From Bog-756 sp963837805 (GTDB lineage: Bacteria; Actinomycetota; Acidimicrobiia; Acidimicrobiales; RAAP-2), in contig CAWIOU010000014.1 in NCBI GenBank assembly GCA_963837805.1, positions 62,001 through 126,000 on the forward strand: 64,000 nucleotides of DNA, written 5' to 3'. The position numbers and the translations under genes are program-made. The notes below the pieces were generated by a model. The model searched no databases. It worked only from the letters and a program-made list of their open reading frames with translations, and was not told the origin of the DNA. Position 1 is the first letter of the stretch; every line of letters begins with the position of its first letter. Positions 7,382 to 16,524 of this stretch are shown piece by piece.

Positions 7382-8179
7382 CTAACGGGGCACGAAGGCC
7401 TGGAGGGCAAGTCTCCGGTCGGGGAGCCGTCGGAGCACCGACCGGCAGGTCAGCGGGTACCCGAAATTGGCCGCTTTCTCGACGAGCGGATATCGGCCGG
7501 GGAGGTGCCCGACCTGGCGCCCTCCGAGGTCCACATCCAAGCGGCCTGTGCGCGGCACCAGCGTGGTCGTGGTCACGACGTGATCGTCCTTCACCGTGAT
7601 CTCCTTCGAGTCGGTCCCCAGGGACGCATCGAGTAGGGCGGTGTCATCGACATCCAGCACGACGTACTCCCCTCCTCCTGTTGGCGGCAGGAAGGGATCT
7701 CCGAGGCGTCGGGGGCGGGGTGCACCATGGACGAGGAGACCCGGGGCCACCGACCCCGGCGTGGCCGAAATCCGGCACAGCGCCCGTTTCCCGGTCCGCT
7801 GAAGCTCGTAGACGGCCTGGCGGTAGTCCTCGGCGATGCGGTGCGGCAGGTTCCCCACCGCGATGCCCCCCACCAGAAGCAGGACCGCGCCGGCGACCTC
7901 GCTCCTCGGGCCCACCACCAACTCGGCCATGAACAACTGGCCCCAGAAATCCATCACGACGGCGAGCTCAGGTTTGTGGAAGGTCGCCCCCACCGCCTGG
8001 GGACCGGTGGGCAACTCGGTCAGCGTGGGCCACGCCAGCCAATCAGCGGAGATCCGCGGCGAGGCGGGCTTGCCCCGGGGATCGTCCACCCTGGGCGCCA
8101 TCGGGGACGCCGGACGTCTGACGACCGCGGTCACCGGGCCCACTGCGACCGCCGGTCGCCGCTTCTTCCTACCGAGCAC
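7382..8179 (-). CDS. Hypothetical protein with two HIRAN-like segments
   Basis: A protein of about 265 residues with no signal peptide. Two segments look alike: one around VVGPRSEVAGAVLLLVGG followed by VGNLPHRIAEDYRQAVYEL, and one near the C-terminus with VDLGGRQVGHLPGRYPLVEK. The pattern of a short strand pair, VGxLP and a helix recalls the HIRAN fold (a DNA-end-binding domain), but the similarity is weak and made by eye. The start is uncertain: GTG 8179 (used here) or ATG 8101, neither with a clear RBS. It begins about 45 bp after the stop of the upstream lipoprotein gene on the same strand, so the two may be co-transcribed. Confidence 0.55.
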   Translation of the reverse strand: MLGRKKRRPAVAVGPVTAVVRRPASPMAPRVDDPRGKPASPRISADWLAWPTLTELPTGPQAVGATFHKPELAVVMDFWGQLFMAELVVGPRSEVAGAVLLLVGGIAVGNLPHRIAEDYRQAVYELQRTGKRALCRISATPGSVAPGLLVHGAPRPRRLGDPFLPPTGGGEYVVLDVDDTALLDASLGTDSKEITVKDDHVVTTTTLVPRTGRLDVDLGGRQVGHLPGRYPLVEKAANFGYPLTCRSVLRRLPDRRLALQAFVPR

Positions 8180-8223
8180 TCCCGGAATGGTAGGGAACCT
8201 CGGGTCGGCCTGCCCAGTGGACG

Positions 8224-8931
8224 TCAGCCGGCCAAGGAAGTGCTGTACACGCAGGTGTCCCCGTCTGCCTCGCTGTTGGTGCCGTTGGGGCAGGTGTCGT
8301 TGGTCCACAATGCGACCGTGGTGAGGTCGACGCCGGTGAAGACGGCGCCGGTCAGGTTGGTCAGGACGATCTGCGCACCGCCCAGGTTGGCCCCGGTGAA
8401 GTTGGCGCCCGACAGGTTGGACTCGCTGAAGCTGGTGTAAGGATTGGCCGGGGATCCGCCCAGGTTGGCCCCGGTGAAATTGGCGCCGGTCAGATTGGCG
8501 GTGATGGATGACCCGCTGAGGTTGGCGTTGGTGAAGTTCGCCCCTTGGCCTGTCCCCGAGTTCGCGTTCACCGGTCCGTCCACACCCATGATCGGGTTGA
8601 ACTGGGCGTCGGTGACGGTGGCTCCGGTGAAGTTGGCGCCGCTGAAGAACGTGCCCGTGAACTGGGCGTTGCTGAGATTTGCCCCGGAGAGGTTGGCGTA
8701 CTGGAGATCGGTGTTCTTCAGTTTGGCGCCGCTGAGGTCGGCCCCACTGAGGTTGGTGTTGCTGAGGTTGCAGTTGGTCAGATCGGCGTCCGGGCCGATC
8801 GGCGGGCAGGGCGCGGTGGTCGTGGTTGTCTTCCCCACCGTGGTCGGGGCCGCGGCGGGCGCACCCGACGAGCATGCGGCGGCAACCAGGGCCACCACGG
8901 CCAGGCTCAGCGATGCCACCACCTTGCGCAT
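8224..8931 (-). CDS. Pentapeptide-repeat lipoprotein
   Basis: A 235-residue lipoprotein. The N-terminus MRKVVASLSLAVVALVAAAC has a signal peptide ending in a lipobox (VAAAC, Cys20), so it should be lipid-anchored outside the membrane. A short Thr-rich linker leads to a long run of A(D/N)LSG-type pentapeptides (ADLTN, CNLSN, TNLSG, ADLSG, AKLKN and so on) expected to fold as a right-handed quadrilateral beta-helix. The pattern is interrupted around residues 110-130 and stops near residue 205. The last 30 residues, with two Cys (NDTCPNGT, DTCVYS), may form a disulfide-linked cap. The role is unknown; surface lipoproteins of this type are structural or binding proteins. AATGCT lies 6 nt before the ATG as a possible -10. 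Confidence 0.85.
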   Translation of the reverse strand: MRKVVASLSLAVVALVAAACSSGAPAAAPTTVGKTTTTTAPCPPIGPDADLTNCNLSNTNLSGADLSGAKLKNTDLQYANLSGANLSNAQFTGTFFSGANFTGATVTDAQFNPIMGVDGPVNANSGTGQGANFTNANLSGSSITANLTGANFTGANLGGSPANPYTSFSESNLSGANFTGANLGGAQIVLTNLTGAVFTGVDLTTVALWTNDTCPNGTNSEADGDTCVYSTSLAG

Positions 8932-9103
8932 GGCCAGAGCATTTCACGCTGCCGGGGGATGCCGGCACCGCCCGGGGCAACATCCGGCGGAACCGGGCAC
9001 CCAAGTTACGTCCCGGTAATCCCCTTCTCCGTCCAGCGCCGTGCCACACTTGTCCCGCCACCGTGGCCGGAATCGGCCGAGAGCATTCGAGAGGAGTCGG
9101 TAG

Positions 9104-10361
9104 GTGCTGGCCTTTACCTTCCCGGGACAGGGATCACAGCGGTCCGGGATGGGTCACGCCTGGGTCGAGCACCCGTCCTGGGAGGTGGCCGCTGAGGCAT
9201 CGGACATCGCCGGACGGGATCTCACCTCGCTGCTGCTCGACGCTCCGATGGAGGAGCTGACCGAGACGGCCAATGCCCAGCTGGCCACGTTCGTGATGAG
9301 CCTGGTGGTCCTGGACGCGGTCGAGCGCCTCGGCCTCTTCCCGGCAGCATGCGCCGGCCACAGCCTGGGCGAGTACACCGCCCTGGTCGCCTCGGGTGCG
9401 CTGTCCCTTTCCGACGGGACCCAGCTGGTCATCGAGCGCGGAAATGCCATGCAGGCCGCCGGCCGAGGAGCGTCCCGGGACCATGGCCGCCCTCATCGGC
9501 ATCGGCGACGACGACGCCGAGGCGGCCTGCCAGCGGGCCGAGGACGAGGTGTGGGTGGCCAACTACAACGCTCCGGGCCAGGTGGTCATCGCCGGAACCG
9601 AGGCCGGGGTGGCCGCGGCGACCGAGCGGGCCAAGGAGCTCGGCGCCCGCAAGGTGCTGCCCATCCCGGTGTCGGGCGCCTTCCATACCCAGTTGATGCT
9701 CCCCGCCCGAGCCCAGCTCCGGCAGACGTTGGAGTCCGTCGACTTCCACTCCCCCGAGGTGCCGGTGATGGCCAACGTCGACGCCCGGGTGCACACCGAT
9801 CCGGCCGAATGGCCGGGGCTGCTCTCGGCTCAGTTGTGCAGCCCGGTCCGATGGAGGCAGACCCTCGAAGCCCTGGCCGGGCGTGGAGCGACGCTCATCG
9901 CCGAGCTGGGCCCCGGTGGGGTGCTCACCGGCATGGTCAGGCGCACGATCCCTGACGTCCGGGGCGTGGCCGTGGCGGTGCCCGCCGATCTGGACAAGCT
10001 CATGGACACACTGGCCGGGACCGACGAGTGGACGGCATCGGGACCCGCCCACCAGGGCGAGCATCTGTACACCTCGGAGCGGGTCATCGTGAGCCCGACG
10101 CCCGGGGTCTTCGAACCCGACGTCCATCTCGCCGCGCTCGAGAGCACGGCCCTCGCCGAGGCCACTGCGGCTCCCGGAAGCGGCCAAGGGAAGGATCCTG
10201 GCTCCGTGCTGGCGGTCGGGGACCGGGTGGGCACAGTGGGCCTGACTGATGTGCGGACCCCGTTCGACGGCATCCTGGTGCGATGGCTGGCCGTTCGCGG
10301 CGAGCGGGTGGTCGAGGGTCAACCCGTGGCCTGGATCCGGACGCCCGGGAGCACGTCGTGA
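9104..10361 (+). CDS. fabD: Malonyl-CoA:ACP transacylase with extra biotinyl/lipoyl-like C-domain; one-base frame break
   Basis: FabD loads malonate onto ACP for fatty-acid synthesis. The GTG at 9104 has GAGGAG 9 nt upstream. FTFPGQGSQ, the nucleophile motif GHSLGEY (Ser87), and after the break the His motif GAFHTQLM are present. The frame shifts by one extra base near 9460-9464: a G in the run gccgccggccgagg turns QAAAEERPGTMAAL into nonsense, and the second half continues in the +2 frame to a TGA at 10361. A gene this essential suggests a sequence error. Unusually, about 90 residues follow the transacylase, ending VGTVGLTDVRTPFDGILVRW and VVEGQPVAWIR, which look like a biotinyl/lipoyl hammerhead fold without the modified Lys. 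It overlaps fabG by 4 bp. Confidence 0.85.
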
Positions 10362-11113
10362 CCGGCGGTTCGGGCGCCGAGGGCGACACGGGTCGCGTCG
10401 TGCTGGTGACGGGGGGGACCCGCGGCATCGGCCTGGCCACGGCGCGGTGGTTCGCCGACCACGGTGACCGGGTGGCGGTGACCTCACGGTCGGGAGTGGT
10501 CGAGGACGACGGCGGTGGCGACGCCGGCGGCCTCCTGGCGTTGGCCTGCGATGTGACCGACCCTGCCCAGGTCAACGCGGCATTCGACACCATCGAGGAG
10601 ACCTGGGGGCCGGTCGAGGTCCTGGTGGCCAACGCCGGCATCACCCACGACACCCTGGTGCTGCGCATGGGCGAGGATGCCTGGTCCGAGGTCATCGACA
10701 CCAACCTGTCGGGAGTGTTCCGGGTGACCAAGCGGGCTCTGGCCAAGATGCTCCGCCTCCACCGGGGACGGGTGATCATGGTCTCGTCGGTGGGGGCCTT
10801 CATCGGCTCGCCGGGCCAGGCCAACTACGCCGCCTCCAAGGCCGGGTTGGTCGGGATGGCTCGAGCGATGGCCAGGGAAGTGGCCAGCCGCTCGATCACG
10901 GTCAACGTGATTGCTCCGGGCCTGGTCGAAACGAATATGCTCGCGGCTCTCGGAGAGGAACGAATGAACGAATTCCAATCCCAGGTCCCGCTGGGTCGGG
11001 TGGGCCGGCCCGAAGAGATTGCGGAGACCATCGGGTTTCTGGCCTCGGACGGGGCCGCCTACATCACCGGTGCGGTTCTGCCCGTCGACGGAGGACTGGG
11101 TATGGGCCTGTGA
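10358..11113 (+). CDS. fabG: 3-Oxoacyl-ACP reductase
   Basis: Short-chain dehydrogenase of 251 residues that reduces 3-oxoacyl-ACP with NADPH. It has the cofactor motif LVTGGTRGIGLA, the NAG motif (VLVANAGIT), catalytic Ser in MVSSVGA, and Tyr/Lys in QANYAASKAG. It has the FabG C-terminal PEEIAETIGFLASDGAAYITG and VDGG ending. The GTG at 10358 overlaps the fabD stop (GTGA), so translation is coupled to fabD. The position between fabD and acpP supports a role in fatty-acid synthesis rather than a generic SDR function. Confidence 0.92.
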   Translation: MTGGSGAEGDTGRVVLVTGGTRGIGLATARWFADHGDRVAVTSRSGVVEDDGGGDAGGLLALACDVTDPAQVNAAFDTIEETWGPVEVLVANAGITHDTLVLRMGEDAWSEVIDTNLSGVFRVTKRALAKMLRLHRGRVIMVSSVGAFIGSPGQANYAASKAGLVGMARAMAREVASRSITVNVIAPGLVETNMLAALGEERMNEFQSQVPLGRVGRPEEIAETIGFLASDGAAYITGAVLPVDGGLGMGL

Positions 11114-11135
11114 CCAGGGTCTGCCGAGCGCAGTA

Positions 11136-11182
11136 CCAGTTCAGGCAGTGCCAGTTGAAGCAGAGTCACGTTCAAGCAGAGT
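11136..11182 (+). repeat. Three imperfect 15-16 bp direct repeats in the acpP leader
   Basis: Units ccagttcaggcagtg (11136-11150), ccagttgaagcagagt (11151-11166) and cacgttcaagcagagt (11167-11182) lie back to back between fabG and acpP. This 119-bp gap is long for an otherwise tightly overlapping cluster and is relatively rich in A. The repeats may bind a regulator or set acpP mRNA levels. Confidence 0.45.
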
Positions 11183-11232
11183 CAGACAACAACCTCAGCC
11201 CAGGAACAATCCCAGATCAAAGGAGCAATTAC

Positions 11233-11472
11233 GTGAGTGACGACGAGGCATTCGAGAAGTTCAAGGAGTGCGCGGTCGAAGTGCTCCAGGTGCCTGCGGA
11301 CAAGGTCACCAAGGAGGCACGGTTCGCCGAGGACCTCGATGCCGACAGCCTGGACCTGGTGGAGTTGGTGATGGCCCTCGAGGAGACGTTCGACGTCTCG
11401 GTCGAGGAGACCGAGCTCGAGGGAATCGAGACCATCGGGCAGGCCTTCGATCTGATCACCGCCAAGCTCTGA
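11233..11472 (+). CDS. acpP: Acyl carrier protein
   Basis: A 79-residue acidic helical carrier of acyl chains. The phosphopantetheine Ser lies in DADSLDLVE, followed by the usual EETFDVSVEE recognition helix. The start is the GTG at 11233, chosen because AAGGAG lies 8 nt upstream and the product then has normal length; upstream in-frame codons are not ACP-like. It is separated from fabG by 119 bp containing direct repeats, and its TGA overlaps the ATG of fabF by one base. Confidence 0.95.
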   Translation: MSDDEAFEKFKECAVEVLQVPADKVTKEARFAEDLDADSLDLVELVMALEETFDVSVEETELEGIETIGQAFDLITAKL

Positions 11473-12674
11473 TGTTGCTGGGCATCGGCCCCGACGGCCC
11501 GGTCGCCGGCAGGCGTGTGGCCATCACCGGCATGGGGGTCGTCTCGTGCTGCGGTGTCGGGACCAACGCCCTGTGGGACGGGCTCAACGGTCCGGCCCCG
11601 GAGGGCGAGCGCCGGGCCGCCGACTTCGACCCCGAAGGCTGGTTGACGGTCAAGGAGGCCCGCCAGCTGGACCGCTTCGCCCAATTCGCAGTGGCCGTGG
11701 CGGCCATGGCCCTGGACGATGCCGGCGAGATCAACGCCGACCCGGGTCGCTCGGGTGTCGTGATGGGTACCGGCGTGGGCGGACTGGAGACCCTGGAGAC
11801 CCAGATCCTCATCTTCGGCGAGAAGGGACCACGCCGGGTGTCCCCCCGCCTGGTCCCGATGATGATGTCCAATGCCGGTGCCGCCGCCATCTCCATCCGG
11901 TTGGGGTGGCACGGCCCGTCCGAAACCGTCACGACAGCGTGCGCGGCCGGGGCCCACAGCATCGCCCATGCCGCTCGACTGGTGGCTTCGGGCCGGTGCG
12001 ACGTGGCCATCGGGGGGGCGGCCGAAGCCGGCATGACCGGAGTCGGCCTGGCCGCCTTCTCCAACATGACCGCCCTGTCCACCTCCGGGATCTCACGGCC
12101 CTTCGACGCCCGGCGCGACGGATTCGTCATCACCGAGGGGGCCGGCGCCCTGGTCCTCGAAGGCTGGGATCACGCCGTGGCCCGGGGTGCCCGCATCTAC
12201 GGGGAGCTGGCCGGAGCAGCCAGCACGGCCGACGCCCATCACATCACCGCCCCCATCCCCGGCGGATCCGGTGCGGCGGCCTGCATGAGCCTGGCCATGG
12301 AGGACGCCGTCGTCACTCCGGACCAGATCGGCCACATCAACGCCCACGGCACCTCGACGCCGCTCAACGACCAGGCCGAGGCGGACGCCATCACCAAGGT
12401 GTTCGGCGCCGCCTCGCCGCCGGTGACCTCCACCAAGGGGATCACCGGGCACGGGTTGGGGGCGTGCGGCGCCATCGAGGCGGTGGCCGTGGTCCTCAGC
12501 ATCGGGCATCGACTCATCCCCCCGACCTCCGGCTACGAGCAGCCCGATCCTGACATCCACCTCGATGTGGTCGCCGGGTCCGCCCGCCCGTGGGACCCGG
12601 CTCCGGTCCTCTCCAATTCCTTCGGCTTCGGCGGCCACAACGGCTGCCTGGTCATCGCCCCGGCCTCGGCCTGA
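11472..12674 (+). CDS. fabF: Beta-ketoacyl-ACP synthase II
   Basis: Condensing enzyme of fatty-acid elongation, 400 residues. The Cys nucleophile is in TTACAAGAHS. The two His are in INAHGTSTPLND and KGITGHGLGACGA, and the C-terminal NSFGFGGHN is present. The ATG at 11472 overlaps the acpP stop (TGATG), so synthesis is coupled to the carrier protein. fabH is not in this cluster, so chain initiation must be encoded elsewhere. Confidence 0.94.
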   Translation: MLLGIGPDGPVAGRRVAITGMGVVSCCGVGTNALWDGLNGPAPEGERRAADFDPEGWLTVKEARQLDRFAQFAVAVAAMALDDAGEINADPGRSGVVMGTGVGGLETLETQILIFGEKGPRRVSPRLVPMMMSNAGAAAISIRLGWHGPSETVTTACAAGAHSIAHAARLVASGRCDVAIGGAAEAGMTGVGLAAFSNMTALSTSGISRPFDARRDGFVITEGAGALVLEGWDHAVARGARIYGELAGAASTADAHHITAPIPGGSGAAACMSLAMEDAVVTPDQIGHINAHGTSTPLNDQAEADAITKVFGAASPPVTSTKGITGHGLGACGAIEAVAVVLSIGHRLIPPTSGYEQPDPDIHLDVVAGSARPWDPAPVLSNSFGFGGHNGCLVIAPASA

Positions 12675-12730
12675 GCCGCCCGGATCGGGGCCTGGGGGCC
12701 GAGGTGGGGCTCATCCCGGCTCGGAACCCC

Positions 12731-12736
12731 TACCGT
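12731..12736 (+). promoter_or_regulatory. -10 box (TACCGT) before the UbiB-like kinase gene
   Basis: TACCGT ends 9 nt before the ATG at 12746, with no Shine-Dalgarno between. This predicts a transcript with a leader of about 0-3 nt. Confidence 0.4.
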
Positions 12737-12745
12737 TGAGTGGGC

Positions 12746-14438
12746 ATGGTTGAACAACTGAGTCGATCAGAACCGGTTCCCGAGCGGGCCGGACGGCCCG
12801 ATCTGGCCATCGGGGCATTCACCGCCGACGGGCCGTGGACCGTCGAACCGGAGTCGATGCCGTGGCGCTTCCCGGCCGAGGCCGGTGGGGACATCGACAA
12901 CCTGCGACGAGAAGCTGCCCAGCTGGCTCGCCAGCTGATCTCGCCCCAGCGCCTCCCTTCGCTGGCCCGGGTAGCCGCCGTCGGGACACGGCTGGGCTTC
13001 GCGCTGTTGGCGTGGGGATTCCGCGACCGGGGTACTCCGACCTCGCGCTCGGGGCTGTCCCGCCGGCTGCGACCGGCCTTCGAACGACTCGGCCCCACCT
13101 ACATCAAGCTCGGGCAGATCATCTCGTCCGGCGAGGGCATCTTCCCCGAAGAGCTGGTGGAGGAGTTCCGTTTGCTGCGCGACCGGGTCCCGCCCGAGCC
13201 CTTCTCCACCGTTCGGCGGACCATCGAAGAGGACCTGGGCCGTCCCCTGGCGGAGGTATTCGTCTCCTTCGACCGGGTGCCCATCGCCTCGGCGTCCATC
13301 GCCCAGGTGCACGCGGCCACCCTGCGTACCGGCGAGCGTGTGGTGGTCAAGGTCCAGCGTCGGAGCGTGGCCTCCCTGGTCCGCCTGGACATCGCGGCCA
13401 TGTCGTGGATCGCCCCCATGCTGGTCGGCCGCATCCCGATCACCGCCCTGACCAATCCCCCGGCCCTGGTGGAGCTGTTCGCCGAAACCATCGTGGAGGA
13501 ACTCGACTTCAGGCTCGAGGCGCAGAACATGCTCGACATCGCCGCGGTGTTCGCCGCCACCGGGGAGCGCTTCATCGTGGTGCCCCGACCCCATCCCCGA
13601 CTGGTGACCAGGCGGGTCCTGGTCATGGAGCAGTTGCACGGATTCGCCTGGGGCAACGCCACCGGGATGCGGGCGGCGGGGATCGACACGGCTGCGGTGC
13701 TCCGTTCGAGCCTGATCGCCTTTCTGGAGGGAGCCCTCCTCTACGGGGTCTTCCACGGGGACCTGCACGGGGGGAACCTGATGGTCCAGCGCGACGGAAC
13801 CGTCGCCCTGCTCGACTTCGGAATCACCGGGCGGCTCGACGAGCGGAAGCGGCTGGCCTTCCTCCGCCTGCAGATGGGGGCGACGGCCAACAATCTCGAG
13901 GTCCAGGTCGGCCGCCCTGCGGGACCTGGGTGCGCTGCCGGCCGACTGTGACGTCGAGGCGGTCATCCGCGATCTGGGTCTGGACCGACCGGCGGTCGAC
14001 CCCACCTCCCTGACCGCCGACGAGATGGTGGCCGAGCTGCGGGATGTCACCAAAGCCCTGCTCGGCTACGGAGCCCGCCTGCCCAAGGAATTGATGCTGT
14101 TCGTGAAGGACATCCTGTTCCTCAACGGATCGATGGCCACCCTGGCCCCGGACGTCGACATCCTGGGCGAGATCCTGGCCGTGGTCACCTACTTCTCGGA
14201 ACACCACGGCGACCGGATCGCCCGAGACATCGGAGTCGACCTCCTCGAGAGCCCGATCGATCTCGACGGCTACCGGGCGGCCATGGGCTTCACCGAGGAG
14301 ACCGATTCGATCACCTTCCGCGACCTGCAGGAACGCCGGGAGCTGATCCGCCGCCGCCTCGAACAACGAGCCGACCATCGCAGTCGCCGCTCGCTGGCCA
14401 AGGCCCTCTACCGACTGGTCCGCCCCGAACGCACCTGA
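12746..14438 (+). CDS. ABC1/UbiB-family atypical kinase; one-base frame break
   Basis: Family of membrane-linked atypical kinases/ATPases tied to isoprenoid quinone handling. The N-terminal part has the family signature GPTYIKLGQIISSGEGIFPE (the KxGQ motif), ASIAQVHAATL, and VVVKVQR for the ATP-site Lys. HGDLHGGNLMVQ and LLDFGITG give the catalytic and metal loops. The frame breaks at about 13909-13911: an extra G in ggtcggccgcc sends it to a stop at 13951. Dropping that base gives EVQVAALRDLGALPAD and continues cleanly to TGA 14438 (total span 3n+1). About 563 residues if corrected. It may support menaquinone metabolism, which is encoded in this window, but that link is inference. Confidence 0.83.
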
Positions 14439-14480
14439 CCGTCGAACCGGCGCCGGCGGGCCGGAACCCATCAGCAGGTC

Positions 14481-14519
14481 GGATCAGCGGGCCGGACCAG
14501 CGGACCGGATCAGCGGGCG
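14481..14519. repeat. Three imperfect 13-bp tandem repeats at the trpA 3' end
   Basis: ggatcagcgggcc, ggaccagcggacc and ggatcagcgggcg run head to tail. The last copy contains the trpA stop codon. The repeats fill the short convergent gap between the UbiB-like gene and trpA and may add to termination, but no stable hairpin with a U-run is seen. Confidence 0.5.
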
Positions 14520-15340
14520 TCGAGCGCCCTGCGTAGGGAGGCGACGAAATCGGCGGCCCCGTCCGGTCCCGCCCCCTCCAACAGGCGGCGCACCAGCGCC
14601 GATCCGACCACCACGCCGTCGGCCTCCTGGCACACCTCGACGGCCTGCTCGGGGGTGGAGACACCGATCCCCACGCACACCGGCAACTGGGTGACGGTGT
14701 GGATCCGGGCGGCCACCTGTCGGGCCGACTGGGCGAGCTCGGACTGCTCTCCGGTCACACCCATCCGCCCGACCCCGTAGACGAAGCCACGCGACCGGTC
14801 GCACACGGCCCGGACCCGATCGTCGGGCGTCGAGGGCGCCACCAGCAGGACGGTGGCCACCCCGGCCCGGTCGGCGGCGTCGCACCAGGGTCCCGCCTCC
14901 TCCAGCGGCAGGTCGGGGATGATCGCTCCACTGACCCCCGATTCGGACATCATCCCGGCGATGCGGGCGTGCCCGGCCCGGTAGATCAGGTTGTAGTAGG
15001 TCATGACGACCAGGGGTATGCCCACGTCGATCCGGCTCAGGTCGGCCAGGATCCCGTCGGGCGTGGTCCCACGGTCCAGGGCCCGCAACGATGCCGCCTG
15101 GATGGTGGGGCCGTCGATCATCGGGTCCGAGAAGGGGATCCCCACCTCGATGGCGTCGGCCCCGGCCCCGGCCAGCGCCTCGACAGTGAGCAGCCAGCGG
15201 TCGTCCATCCCCCCGGTGACGTACGGGATGAGCAGCTTGTGACCGGCGTCGCGGCGGGCGGCCAGGGACGCCTCCAGCCGGCCGGGTCGGCCGGCCTCCG
15301 GCGCCGAGACGCCGGTGGAGGTCGGTGCCCCGTCACTCAT
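14510..15340 (-). CDS. trpA: Tryptophan synthase alpha subunit
   Basis: Cleaves indole-3-glycerol phosphate to indole and glyceraldehyde-3-phosphate. The 276-residue TIM barrel shows EVGIPFSDPMIDGPTIQAAS with catalytic Glu and Asp, and MTYYNLIYRAG. IIPDLPLEEAG is present, and GVTGEQ binds phosphate. The ATG at 15340 overlaps the trpB stop by 4 bp (ATGA), as expected for subunits of one complex. About 20 N-terminal residues before the barrel are low-complexity. It is the last gene of the trpC-F-B-A operon. Confidence 0.95.
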   Translation of the reverse strand: MSDGAPTSTGVSAPEAGRPGRLEASLAARRDAGHKLLIPYVTGGMDDRWLLTVEALAGAGADAIEVGIPFSDPMIDGPTIQAASLRALDRGTTPDGILADLSRIDVGIPLVVMTYYNLIYRAGHARIAGMMSESGVSGAIIPDLPLEEAGPWCDAADRAGVATVLLVAPSTPDDRVRAVCDRSRGFVYGVGRMGVTGEQSELAQSARQVAARIHTVTQLPVCVGIGVSTPEQAVEVCQEADGVVVGSALVRRLLEGAGPDGAADFVASLRRALDAR

Positions 15341-16524
15341 GGTCGGGCTCGAAGAATGTCGCGCACCTGGCCCACGTCCTTGTCGCCCCGCCCCGACAGG
15401 TTGACCAGCACGGTCGACCCCGAGGGGAGGGACGGGGTTCCGGCATTGGCGATCACCCAGGCGATGGCGTGGGCCGACTCGAGGGCGGGGATGATCCCCT
15501 CGGTCCGGGCCAGGCGCTGGAAGGCCTCGACGACGGACTGGTCGTCGGCCGTCTCATAGCGGGCCCGGCCCAGCTCCCCCAGATGGGCATGCTCGGGCCC
15601 GATCCCCGGGTAGTCGAGCCCGGCCGAGATGGATTGGGCTTCGAGAATCTGGCCCGCCTCGTCCTGCATGAGCGCGCTGCGCATGCCGTGGAGGACACCG
15701 GGGATACCCGTGGTCATCGCCGCGCCGCCGGCGGCTTCGACGGCCACCAGCGCCGAGGTCGAGTCGTCGGCGAACCCGGCGAAGATCCCCGCGGCATTCG
15801 AACCCCCGCCGGCACAGGCCACCACGACATCGGGGTCGGCGCCGTCGAGCAGCCGCCGGCACTGGTGGCGGGCCTCGTCACCGATCACCCGCTGGAACTC
15901 CCGGACCATCCAGGGATAGGGATGCGGCCCCATCACCGAGCCCAGGCAGTAGTGGGTGTCGGACACCGAGGCCACCCAGTCCCGGAGCGCCTCGTTGACC
16001 GCGTCCTTCAAGGTCCTGCTGCCGCTCGTCACCGACCTGACCTCGGCGCCGAGCAGTTCCATCCGGAACACGTTCAGCTCCTGGCGGTGGGTGTCCACTT
16101 CGCCCATGTAGACCACGCACTCCATGCCGAACAGGGCGGCGGCGGTGGCCGAGGCCACACCGTGCTGGCCGGCCCCGGTCTCGGCCACCAACCGGGCCTT
16201 ACCCATCCGCCGGGCCAACAGCCCCTGGCCGATGACGTTGTTGAGCTTGTGGGATCCGGTATGGGCCAGGTCCTCACGCTTGAGAAGGATCCGGACACCC
16301 AGCTCGGTCGACAGCCGCCCGCACTCGGTCACCGGCGTCGGGCGGCCCCCGTACCGGGCGAGGACCCCGTCGAGCTCGGCGCGGAAGGACGGGTCGGCCC
16401 AGGCCGAGCGGAAGGCCGCCTCCAGCTCGATGCAGGCCGGAACCAACGACTCGGGGACGAAGCGGCCGCCGAACTCACCGAACCGGCCGGTCGGGCCGGG
16501 ATCCCCCATGATCTCGGCGGCCAC
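15337..16524 (-). CDS. trpB: Tryptophan synthase beta subunit
   Basis: PLP enzyme that joins indole and serine. It has the PLP Lys in LAHTGSHKLNN, the phosphate-binding loop CAGGGSNAAG, and the glutamate-containing ETGAGQHGVA. The GTG at 16524 overlaps the trpF TAG (TAGTG), giving 395 residues. An ATG at 16509 is an alternative start and matches the conserved GRFGEFGGRFVPE N-terminus equally well. It sits between trpF and trpA in the operon. Nothing is missing relative to typical TrpB. Confidence 0.95.
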   Translation of the reverse strand: MAAEIMGDPGPTGRFGEFGGRFVPESLVPACIELEAAFRSAWADPSFRAELDGVLARYGGRPTPVTECGRLSTELGVRILLKREDLAHTGSHKLNNVIGQGLLARRMGKARLVAETGAGQHGVASATAAALFGMECVVYMGEVDTHRQELNVFRMELLGAEVRSVTSGSRTLKDAVNEALRDWVASVSDTHYCLGSVMGPHPYPWMVREFQRVIGDEARHQCRRLLDGADPDVVVACAGGGSNAAGIFAGFADDSTSALVAVEAAGGAAMTTGIPGVLHGMRSALMQDEAGQILEAQSISAGLDYPGIGPEHAHLGELGRARYETADDQSVVEAFQRLARTEGIIPALESAHAIAWVIANAGTPSLPSGSTVLVNLSGRGDKDVGQVRDILRARP

